A stretch of 64,000 nucleotides of DNA from Proteles cristata cristata (taxonomy: Eukaryota > Chordata > Mammalia > Carnivora > Hyaenidae): assembly GCA_017311185.1 (NCBI GenBank), contig JAESUZ010000481.1, forward strand, positions 372,001-436,000, read 5' to 3'. The translations under genes and the position numbers were made by a program. Positions 1 to 43,720 of the stretch are shown here, in pieces. Within the stretch, counting starts at the first letter, position 1, and each line of letters begins with the position of its first letter. A model generated the notes under the pieces. The model was not told where the DNA came from. It did not search any database and worked only from the letters and a program-made list of their open reading frames with translations.

Positions 1-31936
<31,936 letters not shown>

Positions 31937-32184
31937 CTGCAGGGGCAGATGGAGAGAGGGAGCAGGGTGGAGAGGGAGGGGAGGAGGAGGAAAGACAGGC
32001 AGTCAGTGATTGAAGGCCAAAGACGGGTCCCAAGGAGCCAGCTCAGGGAGCCAGGGTCAGGGGCTGGGGAGAAACAGGGAGAAAAGGGCCTGGCTATGAA
32101 CTCACTGCACCGTAATACTGCTGTGGGCCAGGAGGGGGCGGTGGTGCCAGTGTGAAATGGCTTAGAAGGGTTAAGTAGGGCAAT

Positions 32185-32280
32185 TAGACATTTAGATATT
32201 CATCCATCCATGCGACCATCTGTCCATCCATCCAAATATTGTTCAAGCCCCTATTACATGCCAAGAACTGTCTAGGGAAA
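32185..32280 (-). repeat. L2 fragment with CATC-rich start
   Basis: CATCCATCCATGCGACCATC, then AATATTGTTCAAGCCCCTAT, then TACATGCCAAGAACTGTCTA, as at the reverse L2 3' end. Confidence 0.6.
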
Positions 32281-32504
32281 ACAGAATTTAAGAGCTGAAG
32301 GACTCATTAGAGATCATCTAATACCATGAACTCGTTTTAAACACACAGCATAACTAGTTTTGATGTTTTGTTTTGCAGGTATGTGCCCATAAAAATAGTT
32401 TAGAATAATCCTACTTTCAAAGCAGTCATGTGCACATTATTTCACTAGAGTCTTAAAACATTCCTCTACCAAGGCACTAATGACAAGTGCTATAATCCGT
32501 ATTT

Positions 32505-32728
32505 AAAAAAAAATTTTTTTTAAATGTTTTATTTATTTCTAGGGGAGAGAGAGAGACAGCGTGAGCAGGGGAGGGTCAGAGAGAGAGGGAGTCACAGACT
32601 GAAACAGGCTCCAGGCTCTGAGCTGGCAGTCAGCACAGAGCCCGACGCGGGGCTCAAACCCACAAACCGCGAGATCATGACCTGAGCGAAAGTCGGGCGC
32701 TTAACCGACTAAGCCACCCAGGCGCCCC
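32505..32728 (-). mobile_element. feliform tRNA-derived SINE
   Basis: Reverse copy ending in the intact head GCCACCCAGGCGCCCC. Flanked by TATAATCCGTATTT (32491-32504) and TATAATCCCTATTT (32729-32742), a 14-bp duplication with one mismatch. Confidence 0.94.
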
Positions 32729-33649
32729 TATAATCCCTATTTTTAAGGTCTTCTGACTTGCAGTTCATGCACACCATAGTCCTTGTAAGCCATGCTGCCC
32801 CCTGCTTCCCCTCCCCAAGGCAAAGATGAACACGGCAGAAGCTCTCACATTCCATAGTCCCCTCCACCCAAATTCGTTTAGGTATCATATATGTCCCCCA
32901 GTACCAAATCCACTTATGCCAAGGCTTACAGGCTATATAATTACTTAGTACTGGATGCTCAGCTTGTGCCCTAATGGAACGGGATAGGAGATGAAGAAAG
33001 AGGGGAGGGGGAAATTCAGTTAAGTTCCAGCAAGTGTTTGCTTTGCACTGGGAGAATGGAAGCAGTGCAAACACGGAAAAGGACAAGGTTAAGTGGGAAA
33101 GAGGGGAAATGGGAAGGGAAGCAAAGCATGGGTGAAACTGGGAAGGCAAAGATGAACAAGGGTAGGTGGGTGAGAAGCTGAGGGTCCCTCTCACCCACTC
33201 AGGGGTCAGAGAGAGCAGGGTCCGGCTTCAGGAACAGCCCAGATCTGATGCTGTGAGGGCCCCTCCATCACAGCCCTCCCTAAGTGAGTGGCAGGCAGGG
33301 TAGGGAACACTGATATTTGCATGAAGAGCCAGCTGTGACCTCAGATGTCCCATCGGACCCATTTGCAATGAAAACCATGCCCCTCTCAGCAGAACCGCGC
33401 ACCTGGGGATCCTCAACAGAGAAGGAAGGAAGCCCAAAGCTCACACCAGCAAGTGGGGAAGGAGGAGAGCAAGGAGCAAATGCAATGCTCTATCTTTTGA
33501 AAGAAACTGACAGAGAGAAGAAGAAAGAAAGGAGACCAGAGAAAGGAAAGACAAAGGTAACCCAAGGATGTATGTATGGAGACACGGAAGACCCAATGTT
33601 TTGCTTCCTCCTAAAACAGAATGCAGATTTAGGCGTTGCTTAAAAAACT

Positions 33650-33803
33650 CATAATGACTCTTGATTTCGGATCAGGTCATGATCCCAGGGTCATGGGCTG
33701 AAGCCCCACATCAAGCTGCGGGCTGAGTGTGAAGCCTGCTTCAGATTCTCTCTTTTTTCCCTCTGCCTCTCTCGTTCTCTCTCTAAAATAAATTCCAAAA
33801 AGC
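33650..33803 (+). mobile_element. feliform SINE, 5'-truncated
   Basis: Begins within the body (GACTCTTGATTTCGGATCAG), continues GTCATGATCCCAGGGTCATG, then a CT tract and CTAAAATAAATTCC. The tRNA-like head is missing. Confidence 0.85.
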
Positions 33804-34546
33804 AGCAGTTCTTCAAGTTCTCACCCCCACCATCTCTATCCTCTGACCCCCCCCCCATCCCACCCCCAACTCATTCACTACTGCAAACCCAGGGGAGGGG
33901 AATTATGTTCCTTCTCTTCATTTGGAAAAGGACAGCCTTGGAATAGTGGTGAGGGGGATCCCTGGGATATGGCCTCTGGGGGAAGCCTCTGGAAACTCCT
34001 GAAGGGCAAGCTTGGGAGCTCATCTTTCTAGGGTAGCTGCCTCTCACTCGGGCCAATTTCAAACCACAGCCAAGTACTCCAAGGACTGAACTGTCTTCTA
34101 GGATTACTTTACTGGAAGAAAGGTCAGGAACTCTACCCTAACCTCCACTACTTTGCTCATAGACGTGCCAGAGTATGGATGATGCCTAGCACGTGTCCAT
34201 CTTGGTCACAACACACCTGCAGCTCAGCTCCTGTCTTTCCCTTCAATCAGGGACATCCTGACACAGGGTGACTCCAGGTGTGAGAATGGAAAGGAGATCC
34301 CTTTATCCTTCTCCAAACTCTCAATCCCCACTGGGAACAGGCTGTTGAGGAGGGCTTCAGTGAGGGTTGGGCAAGAAATTCTAACCTGGAGGAAAGTCAT
34401 GCCAATGACCCAAAACCACATGAATCTCCCACACACCGATCAAACTGTCCATGAGATCCCCTCACCACGAGTGGCCCCATATCCACTGACCTGAGTGACA
34501 TATGCCTCCCAAGGATACCTAAATTCCTGCTTTCTACACATCAGGC

Positions 34547-34757
34547 GGGGCGCCTGGGTGGCTCAGTCGGTTGAGCTGACTTCGGCTCAGGTCATGATCT
34601 CAAGGTTCGTGGGTTCGAGCCCCATGTTGGGCTGTGTGCTGATAGCTCAGAGCCTGGGGCTTGCTTTGGATTGTGTCTCCCTTGCTCTCTGACCCTTCCC
34701 CGCTTACACTGTGTCTCTAAATAAATAAACATTAAAAAAAAACAAACAAACAATCCC
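34547..34757 (+). mobile_element. feliform tRNA-derived SINE
   Basis: Complete head GGGGCGCCTGGGTGGCTCAG and an AAATAAATAAACATT tail. The duplication CACATCAGGC lies at 34537-34546 and 34759-34768. Confidence 0.95.
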
Positions 34758-34846
34758 ACACATCAGGCAAACAGCTTATTGATCATTTCAGAATCATGAC
34801 CCCTCCCAAACTGGCACCTCCAACCCCTTAAAAATAGCTAAAAGTT

Positions 34847-35045
34847 GGGGTGCCTGTGTAGCTGAGTTGGGTACACATCCGACTCTTGATTTCAGGTCAG
34901 GTCATGATTTCACGCTTTGTGAGTTCATCACTCCATGATGACAGTGTAGAGCCTGCTTGGGATTCTCTCTTTTTCCCCTCTCCCTCTCTCTGCTCCTCCC
35001 CGACTTGTGCTGTCTCTCTCTCTTAAAATAAGTAAACAAAAAAAT
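34847..35045 (+). mobile_element. feliform tRNA-derived SINE, diverged
   Basis: TTGGGGTGCCTGTGTAGCTG head, GTCAGGTCATGATTTCACGC, a CT tract and an AAAATAAGTAAAC tail. Confidence 0.9.
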
Positions 35046-35084
35046 AGCTGAATGTTATGAAGCACTAGTTTATTTCGTTTCCCA

Positions 35085-35225
35085 GCCAACCTATGAAAGT
35101 GTTGATGGAGATTATTATTCGTCCTCTTTTTCAGGTGATAAAACTCAAGTTACTGACAGATTCAGTAATTTGCCCAAAGTCACACAGACAGGTAAGCAGC
35201 GAGGGAGGATTTGAAACATGCCTAT
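35085..35225 (-). repeat. MIR fragment
   Basis: CAGGTGATAAAACTCAAGTT, then TTTGCCCAAAGTCACACAGA, then GAGGATTTGAA, the reverse MIR core. Confidence 0.7.
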
Positions 35226-35349
35226 CTGATGATACAGCTTGTTCTGGAAACCAAGCAATCGGTAATATTTGCCGGCTGAATAGACAGAAGGATGGGAGGG
35301 GTGGCTGGGTGGATGCAAAGAAAGAAGGAATCAACTTCCTGCCTCCAGT

Positions 35350-35720
35350 TTTCGATCCATTCTCTATTTTGCTGTCGCAGTAAACTTTCTAAAAGGCGAT
35401 TTTGCCAATTTGACCGTCTTCTCCCTTGCTTAAAGTCCCCTATGGTTTCCAACCTTAGAATGAAATCTGAACCCCAAACTATGGCCAAGAAGTTCCTCAA
35501 TGATCTTTTTACTCCAAGCTACCTCGGACAGCTCCATCTTTGCTACCCCTCCCACCCTGCCTTGGCCATCCAGGACTCCTTACAGATCCTTGTGCCACGT
35601 TCTTGCTCTTCCGTATCTTTTCAGTCTCTCTCATTATGAAAATACCATTTCTCTCTCCAAGCACCCTCCCAACATTTACCCTTCTAAGCCCAGCTACCCC
35701 GTACCACCCCATCCCCATGC
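35350..35720 (+). repeat. L2 LINE fragment
   Basis: CCTTGCTTAAAGTCCCCTAT, then AAGTTCCTCAATGATCTTTT, then TGCCTTGGCCATCCAGGACT follows the L2 3' order. Confidence 0.7.
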
Positions 35721-36087
35721 TCCATTCCTGTAATCCTTCACTATACAGGAAGACAGCTGGGCTTCTAACTCACCAAAATCACTGCATTTGCTACATACCT
35801 AACTCTCTTGAAAGGTACCCCATTATCCTATAGATTTGAATGTCCTGCTAAGCAAATAAAACCCAATTCCTCTGCATCTGAAAGCCCTACCCTATTGTGT
35901 CTTTCAAGCGATCTCTACAATGGGCCATTAATCTGATCCTGCTACTGTTATTAGTAATAGATTGCATTATATTTCAAAACCTTGGGGACTTAAAGCTGGA
36001 AAGGACCTTAGATTTATATTACATAAAGGGAAGGAGGACTGGTATTGGAGGAGCTACTTGACCATGATTTCCTTCCAGAACTTTGAA

Positions 36088-36157
36088 TATATCCAGCTTA
36101 TAACTTCACATATAAGAAATCTTATATCCAGCTTATAACTTCACATATAAGAAATCT
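36088..36157. repeat. 35-bp tandem duplication
   Basis: Two adjacent near-identical 35-bp copies starting TATATCCAGCTTATAACTTC. Confidence 0.93.
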
Positions 36158-36680
36158 AAGAAATAGGAAGGTTAAGTGCCTGCCAAAGTGATATGCTTTC
36201 ATACCTGGATGCCACACAATGGGCATCTGGCGTTCAAGTCCATAATGGTGAATTAGAAATGGTGAATTATGGTGAATAAGAAAGGATCCCTGTGCTTGGG
36301 ACATTATGATCGGAAGAGCCAGACACGTGTTCTGCTCCTTCCAACATAAGCAAAGGGTGGCAACACAGGGAAGAGTCCAGAAATCTTATCTAGACTTCTT
36401 CCTTGAGAATACAGCGCTGGAGACATGAGCTGGGTCCTAAATAATGTGTCACAGTTAGCCAGGTGAAGGCACAGTAATAGGAGGGAAGAGAATGTGCTGG
36501 GGCAAAACAAAACAAAAACCCAGAATAAACAAAGGTGCGAAGGCCTAAAACAGCACGGGACACAGAGCAGTGCAAGAAACTACGTGTCCCTGAGACATGT
36601 GTAAGTTGACGTACATGGGATTCCTGACACTGTCAATTTTCCCCAGGAACGGATCCACTGAGACCCCCACTAGCTACTTT

Positions 36681-36907
36681 AAAAAAATTTTTTTTTTAAT
36701 GTTTTTATTTATTTTTTAGAGAGAGACAGAGTAAATGGGAGAGAAGCAGAGAGAGAGAGGGAGACACAGAATATGAAGCAGGCTCCAGGCTCCGAGTTGT
36801 GGGCACAGAGCCTGACGTGGGGCTTGAACTCACAAGCTGTGAGACCATGACCAGAGCTGAAGTAGGACGCTCAACTGACTGAGCCACCCAGCCCGCTCCC
36901 CGCCGCC
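36681..36907 (-). mobile_element. feliform tRNA-derived SINE
   Basis: Reverse copy with head GAGCCACCCAG followed by a C-rich CCCGCTCCCCGCCGCC end. The duplication AGCTACTTT flanks it (36672-36680 and 36908-36916). Confidence 0.93.
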
Positions 36908-37739
36908 AGCTACTTTTAACCCATTCACTGCATGAGGGCCCCGAGGTCATTCAGTCATTTCCCATCTCTCTTCTTTTTAAGATCTCCACAAGACTTTTTC
37001 ACTCCCCTCCTGGTCACTTTGCTAACAAACAGCGCTTCCTTAGGTCTAACACAAAAACTCAGGCTACGTTTTTATCCTACTTCCTACGCTTGGTTGAAGT
37101 CCTTAGAAAGAGGACAAAGCCTCTTTGGGCTCTCTATAGCATTTCCTACCCTCGCCAGGGACACGGGAGCCCTCTAACTATGCTTTCTTTTCCCATCCTT
37201 ATGCTTGGTATGGTCCTGTGAGCCCCAAGCACACTTTGTCAGCAAGCCAGCTCCCTGATCAGCCATCCATTCGTTTTTCAGAGCCCCGAGTAGGGCAGAA
37301 TAGTTAGCTGGTGTTCCTCATTCTGGTTCACTTGTTTGCCTCCCGTGTAATCATTTCTGCCACAGGGATTACAAGATACGTGTTTGTCGCTCTGCACCCA
37401 AGCCTCTACCTGCTGGGATTGCAAGGGCCCCTTTTCTACACGCTCGCACGTTCTGCTGGCTTGGCTCATTCCCAGATTCCCAATCGCCCTCCACATACCT
37501 GGACACTTCATGTTTCATGTCATCCTTTCCCCCACGCCCAGCCCCGCCATGACCCGTCTGATCAAATGGTTAGCCCATAATAGTTTTAGTGCCAGGACAC
37601 TGGTAATTTTTGGTCTCCCTGATATATTCCAGGGCATCCCCAAACTAATAGGAAGAACATTTAATTAGAAATTCAGAAAGCCAGTTTCAAATGAAACATT
37701 TGTTTGTGGAGGGCCTGCCTGGGCCATAAGTCAAGATTC

Positions 37740-37945
37740 ATTGCTGACCTGTAGAAGTGCGTCAGCAGACTTGGGCTTGAGTCCCAGCTCTGCCACTTGC
37801 TGTGTGACACTGGTCTCTGGGTCTATTCAGACAAATGAGCGATATTAATATGTATGTCCTAGAACTGTAATGTCAAATGAAATGATGTGTGTGCAATATT
37901 TAGTGCAGTGCCAGATACATAATAAATGCTCAATAAATACTACAG
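37740..37945 (+). repeat. MIR element
   Basis: Well preserved: TTGAGTCCCAGCTCTGCCAC, then TTGCTGTGTGACACTGGTCT, then AGTGCAGTGCCAGATACATA and AATAAATGCTCAATAAATAC. Confidence 0.85.
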
Positions 37946-37978
37946 AGCTGCCATTACTGTTCAGAAAACTTTTGTTCT

Positions 37979-38183
37979 GGGGAGCCTGGGTGGTTCCGTT
38001 GGTTAAGCATCTGACTCTTGATAGCGGCTCAGGTCGTGATCTCTCAGTTGTGACATTGAGCCCTCTGTCAGGGTCTGTGCTGAGCCTGGAGCCTGCTCGG
38101 GATTCTCTCTCTCCCTGTGTCTCTCTGCCCCTTCCCCACTTGTGCTCGCTCTCAAAATAAACAAATATTAAAAAAAAAAAAAA
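37979..38183 (+). mobile_element. feliform tRNA-derived SINE
   Basis: GGGGAGCCTGGGTGGTTCCG head, GGTTAAGCATCTGACTCTTG and an A-tail at 38169-38183. Confidence 0.92.
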
Positions 38184-38254
38184 GGCGGCTTTTGTTCCTC
38201 TCTGTAAAATGTGGAATAATACCCTTGCCCTCCTTTCTTCAGAGGAATATATGG

Positions 38255-38415
38255 ACATGCTTCACATGCTCCCAAGCAGGACCTCCCACTGTGGGGACCT
38301 GGGGACCACATCCACATCCTGGCATACTTTCTAGAAGTGCAGAATCCCAGTCCCACCCCACGCAACAGCTGTCCATTTCCAGAGGATGGTGTTAGGAATC
38401 TGCATCCTAAACAAA
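38255..38415 (-). repeat. hAT-type DNA transposon fossil (MER5-like)
   Basis: AGTGCAGAATCCCAGTCCCA, then GATGGTGTTAGGAATCTGCA fits the core of small MER5-type elements. Weak ends. Confidence 0.45.
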
Positions 38416-39616
38416 GCACCATAGCGGATTTTGCACTCTAAAAAATGAGAGGATCCCCAACGACCTCATTAAAGGATAAGTGACACGTCTGTCCCAGATG
38501 ACAGAAACTTGCTCACTACTCCTTGAGAGAATTGGCTATTCAGAGTCTACCATGTCACCAACTCGCTGGAACAGAAAATTGGTTGTCTGTCACAGAAACT
38601 GGCAATGGAGAAGAATCGGAGTCGGCGCGGAGATGTAGTTCTCACAGCGAGGCCACGACCTCAGCACCCAATGGGATAATGTCGTCTTCGTTTGGTGTGG
38701 GGAGGCTGACAATTATCATTAGAGTCCATGCCTACAACCATATGACAAGCATCTCATCCCTCCCTGCCTTTAGTAGCATCTAGTTAAAACAGCTTCTGAT
38801 CTCTAGCGGTGCCTAATTCTTCTAGTTCCTAACAGACAGCTATTCTGTCATCCAATTGTGCGCCTCCCATCTCCATGCCAATTGCTAGGTTTTGTCAGTA
38901 ACCCTCCTCAGTTTCTTCTATTAGCACTGCAAATATCCATGTGAATTAGCCAGCTCCACACTGAGTCTTCCTGAAGCACAAAGCCTACAGGTATCTTTGC
39001 GTAGCATTTGCATGAAATTTACACGTTGCCTGCAAAAGCCCCTGTGAAGTCTGTCCACCTGAACTGGTTGCCAATTCAGTTCAAAGCTGGTTTTTTCCCC
39101 ATTTCCTCTCTGTACTCTAGCTTGTCACTTGACAACGTCTCTGTACCCTCATAAAACCACAGCACGGTAGGTGGGAAGGGCAGGACCCAACAGGAACTTT
39201 ATAGATGGGGAACTATGGCTGGAATCACAAATCCCAGTGGAGCCCCCAATTCCCTTGGATCTTCCTCCTTTAGAGAGCAACACACCAAGTCACTGAGAAA
39301 AAAATCTTTCCAGGCTCCAGGCCTGCTTCACTCCTTGTTATGAGGTCCTGGAGCTCCCAATCTTGGCCCCCTTTGCCCATGAAGATAAAAGCAGTCTTGG
39401 GTCCCCAAGAGACGATAGGTGCAGAGAAAGATTTGGAAGCTCTTGTCCTGTCCAGTCCTCTCTCTGATGGATGGGAAGCATAAGGCCCAGAGAGATGACG
39501 TGACTGTCCACCAGGGGGATAACAGGAAGCTGGACATCTTGACACTCAAGCGCAGGGGGCTGGACAGTGCAAGTCTCAGTGTCCCTCCGGATCCCTCCGC
39601 TTTTTAGGATACTGGA

Positions 39617-39858
39617 AGGATGGGGCGCCCGGGTGGCTCAGTCGGTTAAGCATCCGACTTTGGCTCAGTTCATGATCTCACGGTTTGTGGGTTCAAGCCC
39701 CATGTCAGGCTCTGTGCTGATAGCTAGCTCAGAGCCTGGAGCCTGGTTCAGATTCTGTATCTCTCTCTGACCCTCCCCTGCTCACGCTGTCTGTCTGTCT
39801 GTCTCTCCCTCCCTCCCTCTCAGAAATAAATAAAACATTAAAAATTTTTTTTTAAAAA
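39617..39858 (+). mobile_element. feliform tRNA-derived SINE
   Basis: GGGGCGCCCGGGTGGCTCAG head, CTGTCTGTCTGTC/CCCTCCCTCC tract, A-tail. The perfect 11-bp duplication AGGATACTGGA lies at 39606-39616 and 39859-39869. Confidence 0.95.
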
Positions 39859-41599
39859 AGGATACTGGATGGAGAGGAAGTATCGGCTTCCCTTAAGAGT
39901 CTTAAGAGGAGCTCCTTGTGACCATGTATGGAGCCCACCCTCTGTGGACCTATTACTTGGAATCTAAACCTAGTGACAACTCTGCCATTCAGTGCAGTTT
40001 CTTCTTTAAGGAGGAAAGCCAACTGTGCCTTTTGTGTCAAACTGTGATTACCTGGTTGAAGACAAAGGCCAGGCAGTGTCTAGATGCTTTTTTTTGCTGT
40101 TGCTGTTTTTGTCTTTTGTGGGGTTTTTTTGGTTGTTGTTGTTTTTAATGGCGTAGAGTTTCTCTTCCCAACTTATGCCACAGTGGAGCCTGGCATGTTT
40201 CGACTGGATGTAGCAGCATGCTGCATTTCAGCAAGGGGCAGGAAAGGAGAGGGGTCCCAGGACACTGCCTTTTGCTCTGTCACAGTTCACACAACGCCAG
40301 CAGCAGAGCCTGACACTGAATGGGCCTCCCTCAACCGCTGCAAGAGTAAGATTTTTGACAGAGATGAACATCTCGTTCCCTCTCCTCTGGGTAACTTGCT
40401 GAAATTCCCTGAGGGTTTTCCAGGTTGGGCCTTTAGGTAAAGTATACAGGGTATTCAGGGACAGGGTTCTATTTGAAATTCAGAAGAATTCTATTTGAAA
40501 CCCAGAAGGTAGAGCCACAGACTGTTGCCACATCAGACCACAGGGAGAGAAAACTGACAAATGGAAGACTGACAATTCTCCAGACTCACCAACTGGCCAC
40601 CGGTCATCCATACACTGTCCCAGGCCCTGCCCTCTCTCTCATGAGTCCACATCTCTGTAGATATCGTATAGATAATTCAGGTCACTTCCTATAGCCAACA
40701 AGCTTCACTTACCCAATCTTCCTTTCCTATTTTGCTCAAGTAACTATAGATTGTTTAAATAAAAATTTTTTGGGTTAATTTTACAAAGGAAGTGAAAGAT
40801 AGCAGAACCCATCCAAAACATGTGCAAAACATTTAATACCTCATTACAAATCTATTTAAGCCTGGAGGGAAGTACTTGTTGTGGGGAGGAAGTCCTAGAG
40901 GGGACCTTGGTTGTTGATGAATTTATTAACTGGCCAGTTAATGTAAGGGCAAGGTCCATGGAAAGTCTTTGGCCAAGCAGAGAAAAGCAGACCTTCAATT
41001 ACCCTTCGATTGGTGATCTCAGTCCAGGGAGGTGATCAGTGGAGGGAGAGCCAGAGACTGGGCAAAAGCTGTTTGCCTTTCCTACTTCTAGCTGAAGAGA
41101 AGAGATCCCTGATCACAATGGCTGGAGCCTCCATCCATCGTACTCCCCCGCTCCCTGGCTCTCCACAGCTTCTGTTCAGCCCAGAGTTTGGAATTCAATC
41201 CAGGAACAGGCATGACAAACACTATTTTTCATTTCCATGGAGACCAAGGCCTGCAATAGAACCAGGACTCCATGCCTGAAATGCCAAAACAGCCTGACCC
41301 ACTTTTCCCCCTTCCTACAAAAACAAAATAAATTTGTTTGGGTCCTGCCAGGGCTCAGGTAGAAGCCAGAGCTCCTGTTATCTCTATGGACATTCTGAAG
41401 AGCAATGAATGATAATGACCTTTGAAAACTCTACCGATGCTTAACAAACTGTCAGAAGTCAGACACGAATGGCTTTCCCCAAAAGGCTCTTCGGCCAAAT
41501 CCATCCTGTGTCCGTGTCCTAATCTTCTGGAGGGAGAGGGTCCTATCCCCTAAGAGATGTACTTAATGGCTGGCAATATGACTCCCAGAATCTGAAATT

Positions 41600-42058
41600 T
41601 GCGAACTGTGTTCCTCAACATCCTCTTATACCACCGTCTCACTCACTCTCCTCTGGCCTCCGTGGACCTTTCTGTTTCTCGAACACACCAAGTCCACCCG
41701 CTGCTCCGGTGTACTTCTCTTCTGCCTGGAACTCTTTTGAGTTTTGATTTCTGGTTCCTTTTCAACCTTCAAAGTTCAAAGGTCACCTCCCTAGAGCAAC
41801 CGGTCTTGAAGGACCACTGCGTCTAAAGTGACTTCCCTGTCCCGCAGGCAATCACGATCATGGCCTGCCTTTCCCCCTTGATGGCTTTTAGCAGGAGCTG
41901 AAATTGTCTTTGTCGTTGTTTTGCTGAGTTTTCTATCAATAGAGCGAACACTCCGTGGAGGACAGGGCCTTGTCTACTTGTGTGGGTCGCCAGCGCCTCT
42001 AACACAATGACTGGCATAAACTTGGGACCACAGATTCACTGCATGAATAAAGGAATGA
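41600..42058 (+). repeat. L2 LINE 3' end
   Basis: The L2 order is clear: TTCTCTTCTGCCTGGAACTC, then CTTCAAAGTTCAAAGGTCAC, then CACTCCGTGGAGGACAGGGC, CTAACACAATGACTGGCATA and GCATGAATAAAGGAATGAG. Confidence 0.82.
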
Positions 42059-42239
42059 GCTCTTTTTAAAGCCATTCAATCCACTGTTCGGCCGCTCTGT
42101 TAGACAGTTCTTTCTTAAGCCTGCCCTAAATCTGCCTTCTTGTAACACAAGCCCACTGGTTCTCATTCTGACTTCTGGATCCATGCAAACTGAAATGTGT
42201 GACATCACTTCCAAGTTCTTTGCTGGCCTGGCCACTTTC

Positions 42240-42345
42240 TCTACACATCAGCATACATATCTGAGTTTAAATTCTGAGCTGCTTTGTGCTCTTGAGAAAA
42301 ATGATTTTATCTTTCTGTGAGTCTGTCTCTTGTCTGTTGAAGGAG
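42240..42345 (+). repeat. MIR fragment
   Basis: GAGTTTAAATTCTGAGCTGC, then TGCTCTTGAGAAAAATGATT, TATCTTTCTGTGAGTCTGTC. Confidence 0.5.
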
Positions 42346-43545
42346 CACAACTTTCCTTACTGTGGGGGAGGTGAAGAATCTTAAAAAGCAAACCAGCAAA
42401 CAAAGCTCATTAGACAGTCCCTCCCCCTAAAATAAAGGTCTTCCTATAATTGCTCACCGAGTTAAAAAAAAAAAAAAAGTGTTAGAGAAGCAGGAAGTGA
42501 ATTCCCAGTTAAGAAACTTAATCTTTTTTCTAAATTCTATTCCTTTCTTCATGGCACAGAGGGTGAGAATATCAGTTGTTGCTATGCATGCCTTCAGCTA
42601 GTTCCTCCTTCCACAGGGCTGGGAAGATAAGGGCTTAGAATGGAGCAGAAGATGCTGAAATTACTCACAGGAACTTACTGGTGTCATACCCTTTGCTTTT
42701 CCTGAGACTGTTCACTGTGGGACAAACATCTACACTGCGAGACAGTCCTGCTAGGCTTGCAGGCAGGGCTGGCTGAACTGATCGGTAAGAACAGTCTGTT
42801 GTTTGGAAAGGGCCTTAGGGGTCAGGTAATCTAACATGTCACCAATGCAAGGGTTCTTTCTGCAAGGCGCTGACAGCCACCATGCAGCCTCTGCTTCGGA
42901 TCTCTGACGAGACAGCTCTCGCTAGGCGGACACATACATGCTTGGACAGCTCTAAAGGGATTTTTAGCCCCATGATCCTTATTTCTCTGTTATTCTTGGT
43001 GATCATTATCCACTGGGCTCTCTTTGAACTTCCTAGTCTTCGGAAATTAAGCCAACCCTGCTGATCTGATGTCAATGAACAAGAATTTACTGAACACCTA
43101 CTATGCATCTTCAACCTGGAAGAAACCTAGGCATGCCGAGGGCCCTACAGGGCAGAGACTTGGGTCATGGTTCTATGCAGATACACAGAGATTAAATGCA
43201 CAATATTAGACACAATTATGGGTACGCAGTAGGAACTTAATACTTTTAAATTTGACTATCAATCTCAGCCAAAGCTAAGTATAATCCCACCCAAAGTACT
43301 TCAGAAGCATCAACACTCAGAAGAATGGGGCCTTGTAAAAGCAGAAAGGTACTACTAGGTTATCCCAGGAAGCCCCTTCCTTGAAAGAGATTTCCAATCC
43401 ATTGGGAGGCCAGAAACCACTGGAACAAGGCAGGGAGGGTTTCAACTGAACAGAATTTCCAGCTTCTAACTTTGCCCACAAGGGTCCCTCCCCCATCCTC
43501 AGCCTGAGAAATGTTGCTAATAAAACCGAAAGGAACTTGTGCATG

Positions 43546-43580
43546 ATCCATCCATCCATCCATCCATCCATCCACCCCTC
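43546..43580. repeat. (CATC)n microsatellite
   Basis: Six uninterrupted CATC units followed by imperfect ones, leading into an L2 fragment. Confidence 0.93.
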
Positions 43581-43589
43581 CATCATCCG

Positions 43590-43720
43590 TCAGTCCAATA
43601 GCTGAGAAGCCCACACTCCATCCCAGGCAATGCTCTAGGCATTAGGGATACAGGCTCCACCTCTAAGGAACTCACAATTGGGTGGGAGAGACAGACATGG
43701 AATGAACTAACACCATGAGC
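43590..43720 (-). repeat. L2 fragment
   Basis: GGCAATGCTCTAGGCATTAG, then GGATACAGGCTCCACCTCTA, AGGAACTCACAATTGGGTGG, GAGACAGACATGGAAT, the reverse L2 3' sequence. Confidence 0.7.

Noticed and set aside
34547..34620. tRNA-like sequence with A and B box resemblance
   Set aside because: It is the tRNA-derived head of a SINE, repeated about twenty times in the window, not a functional tRNA gene.
43546..43580. Regularly spaced short repeats resembling an array
   Set aside because: A simple CATC microsatellite without spacers; not a CRISPR array, which is also not expected in an animal genome.
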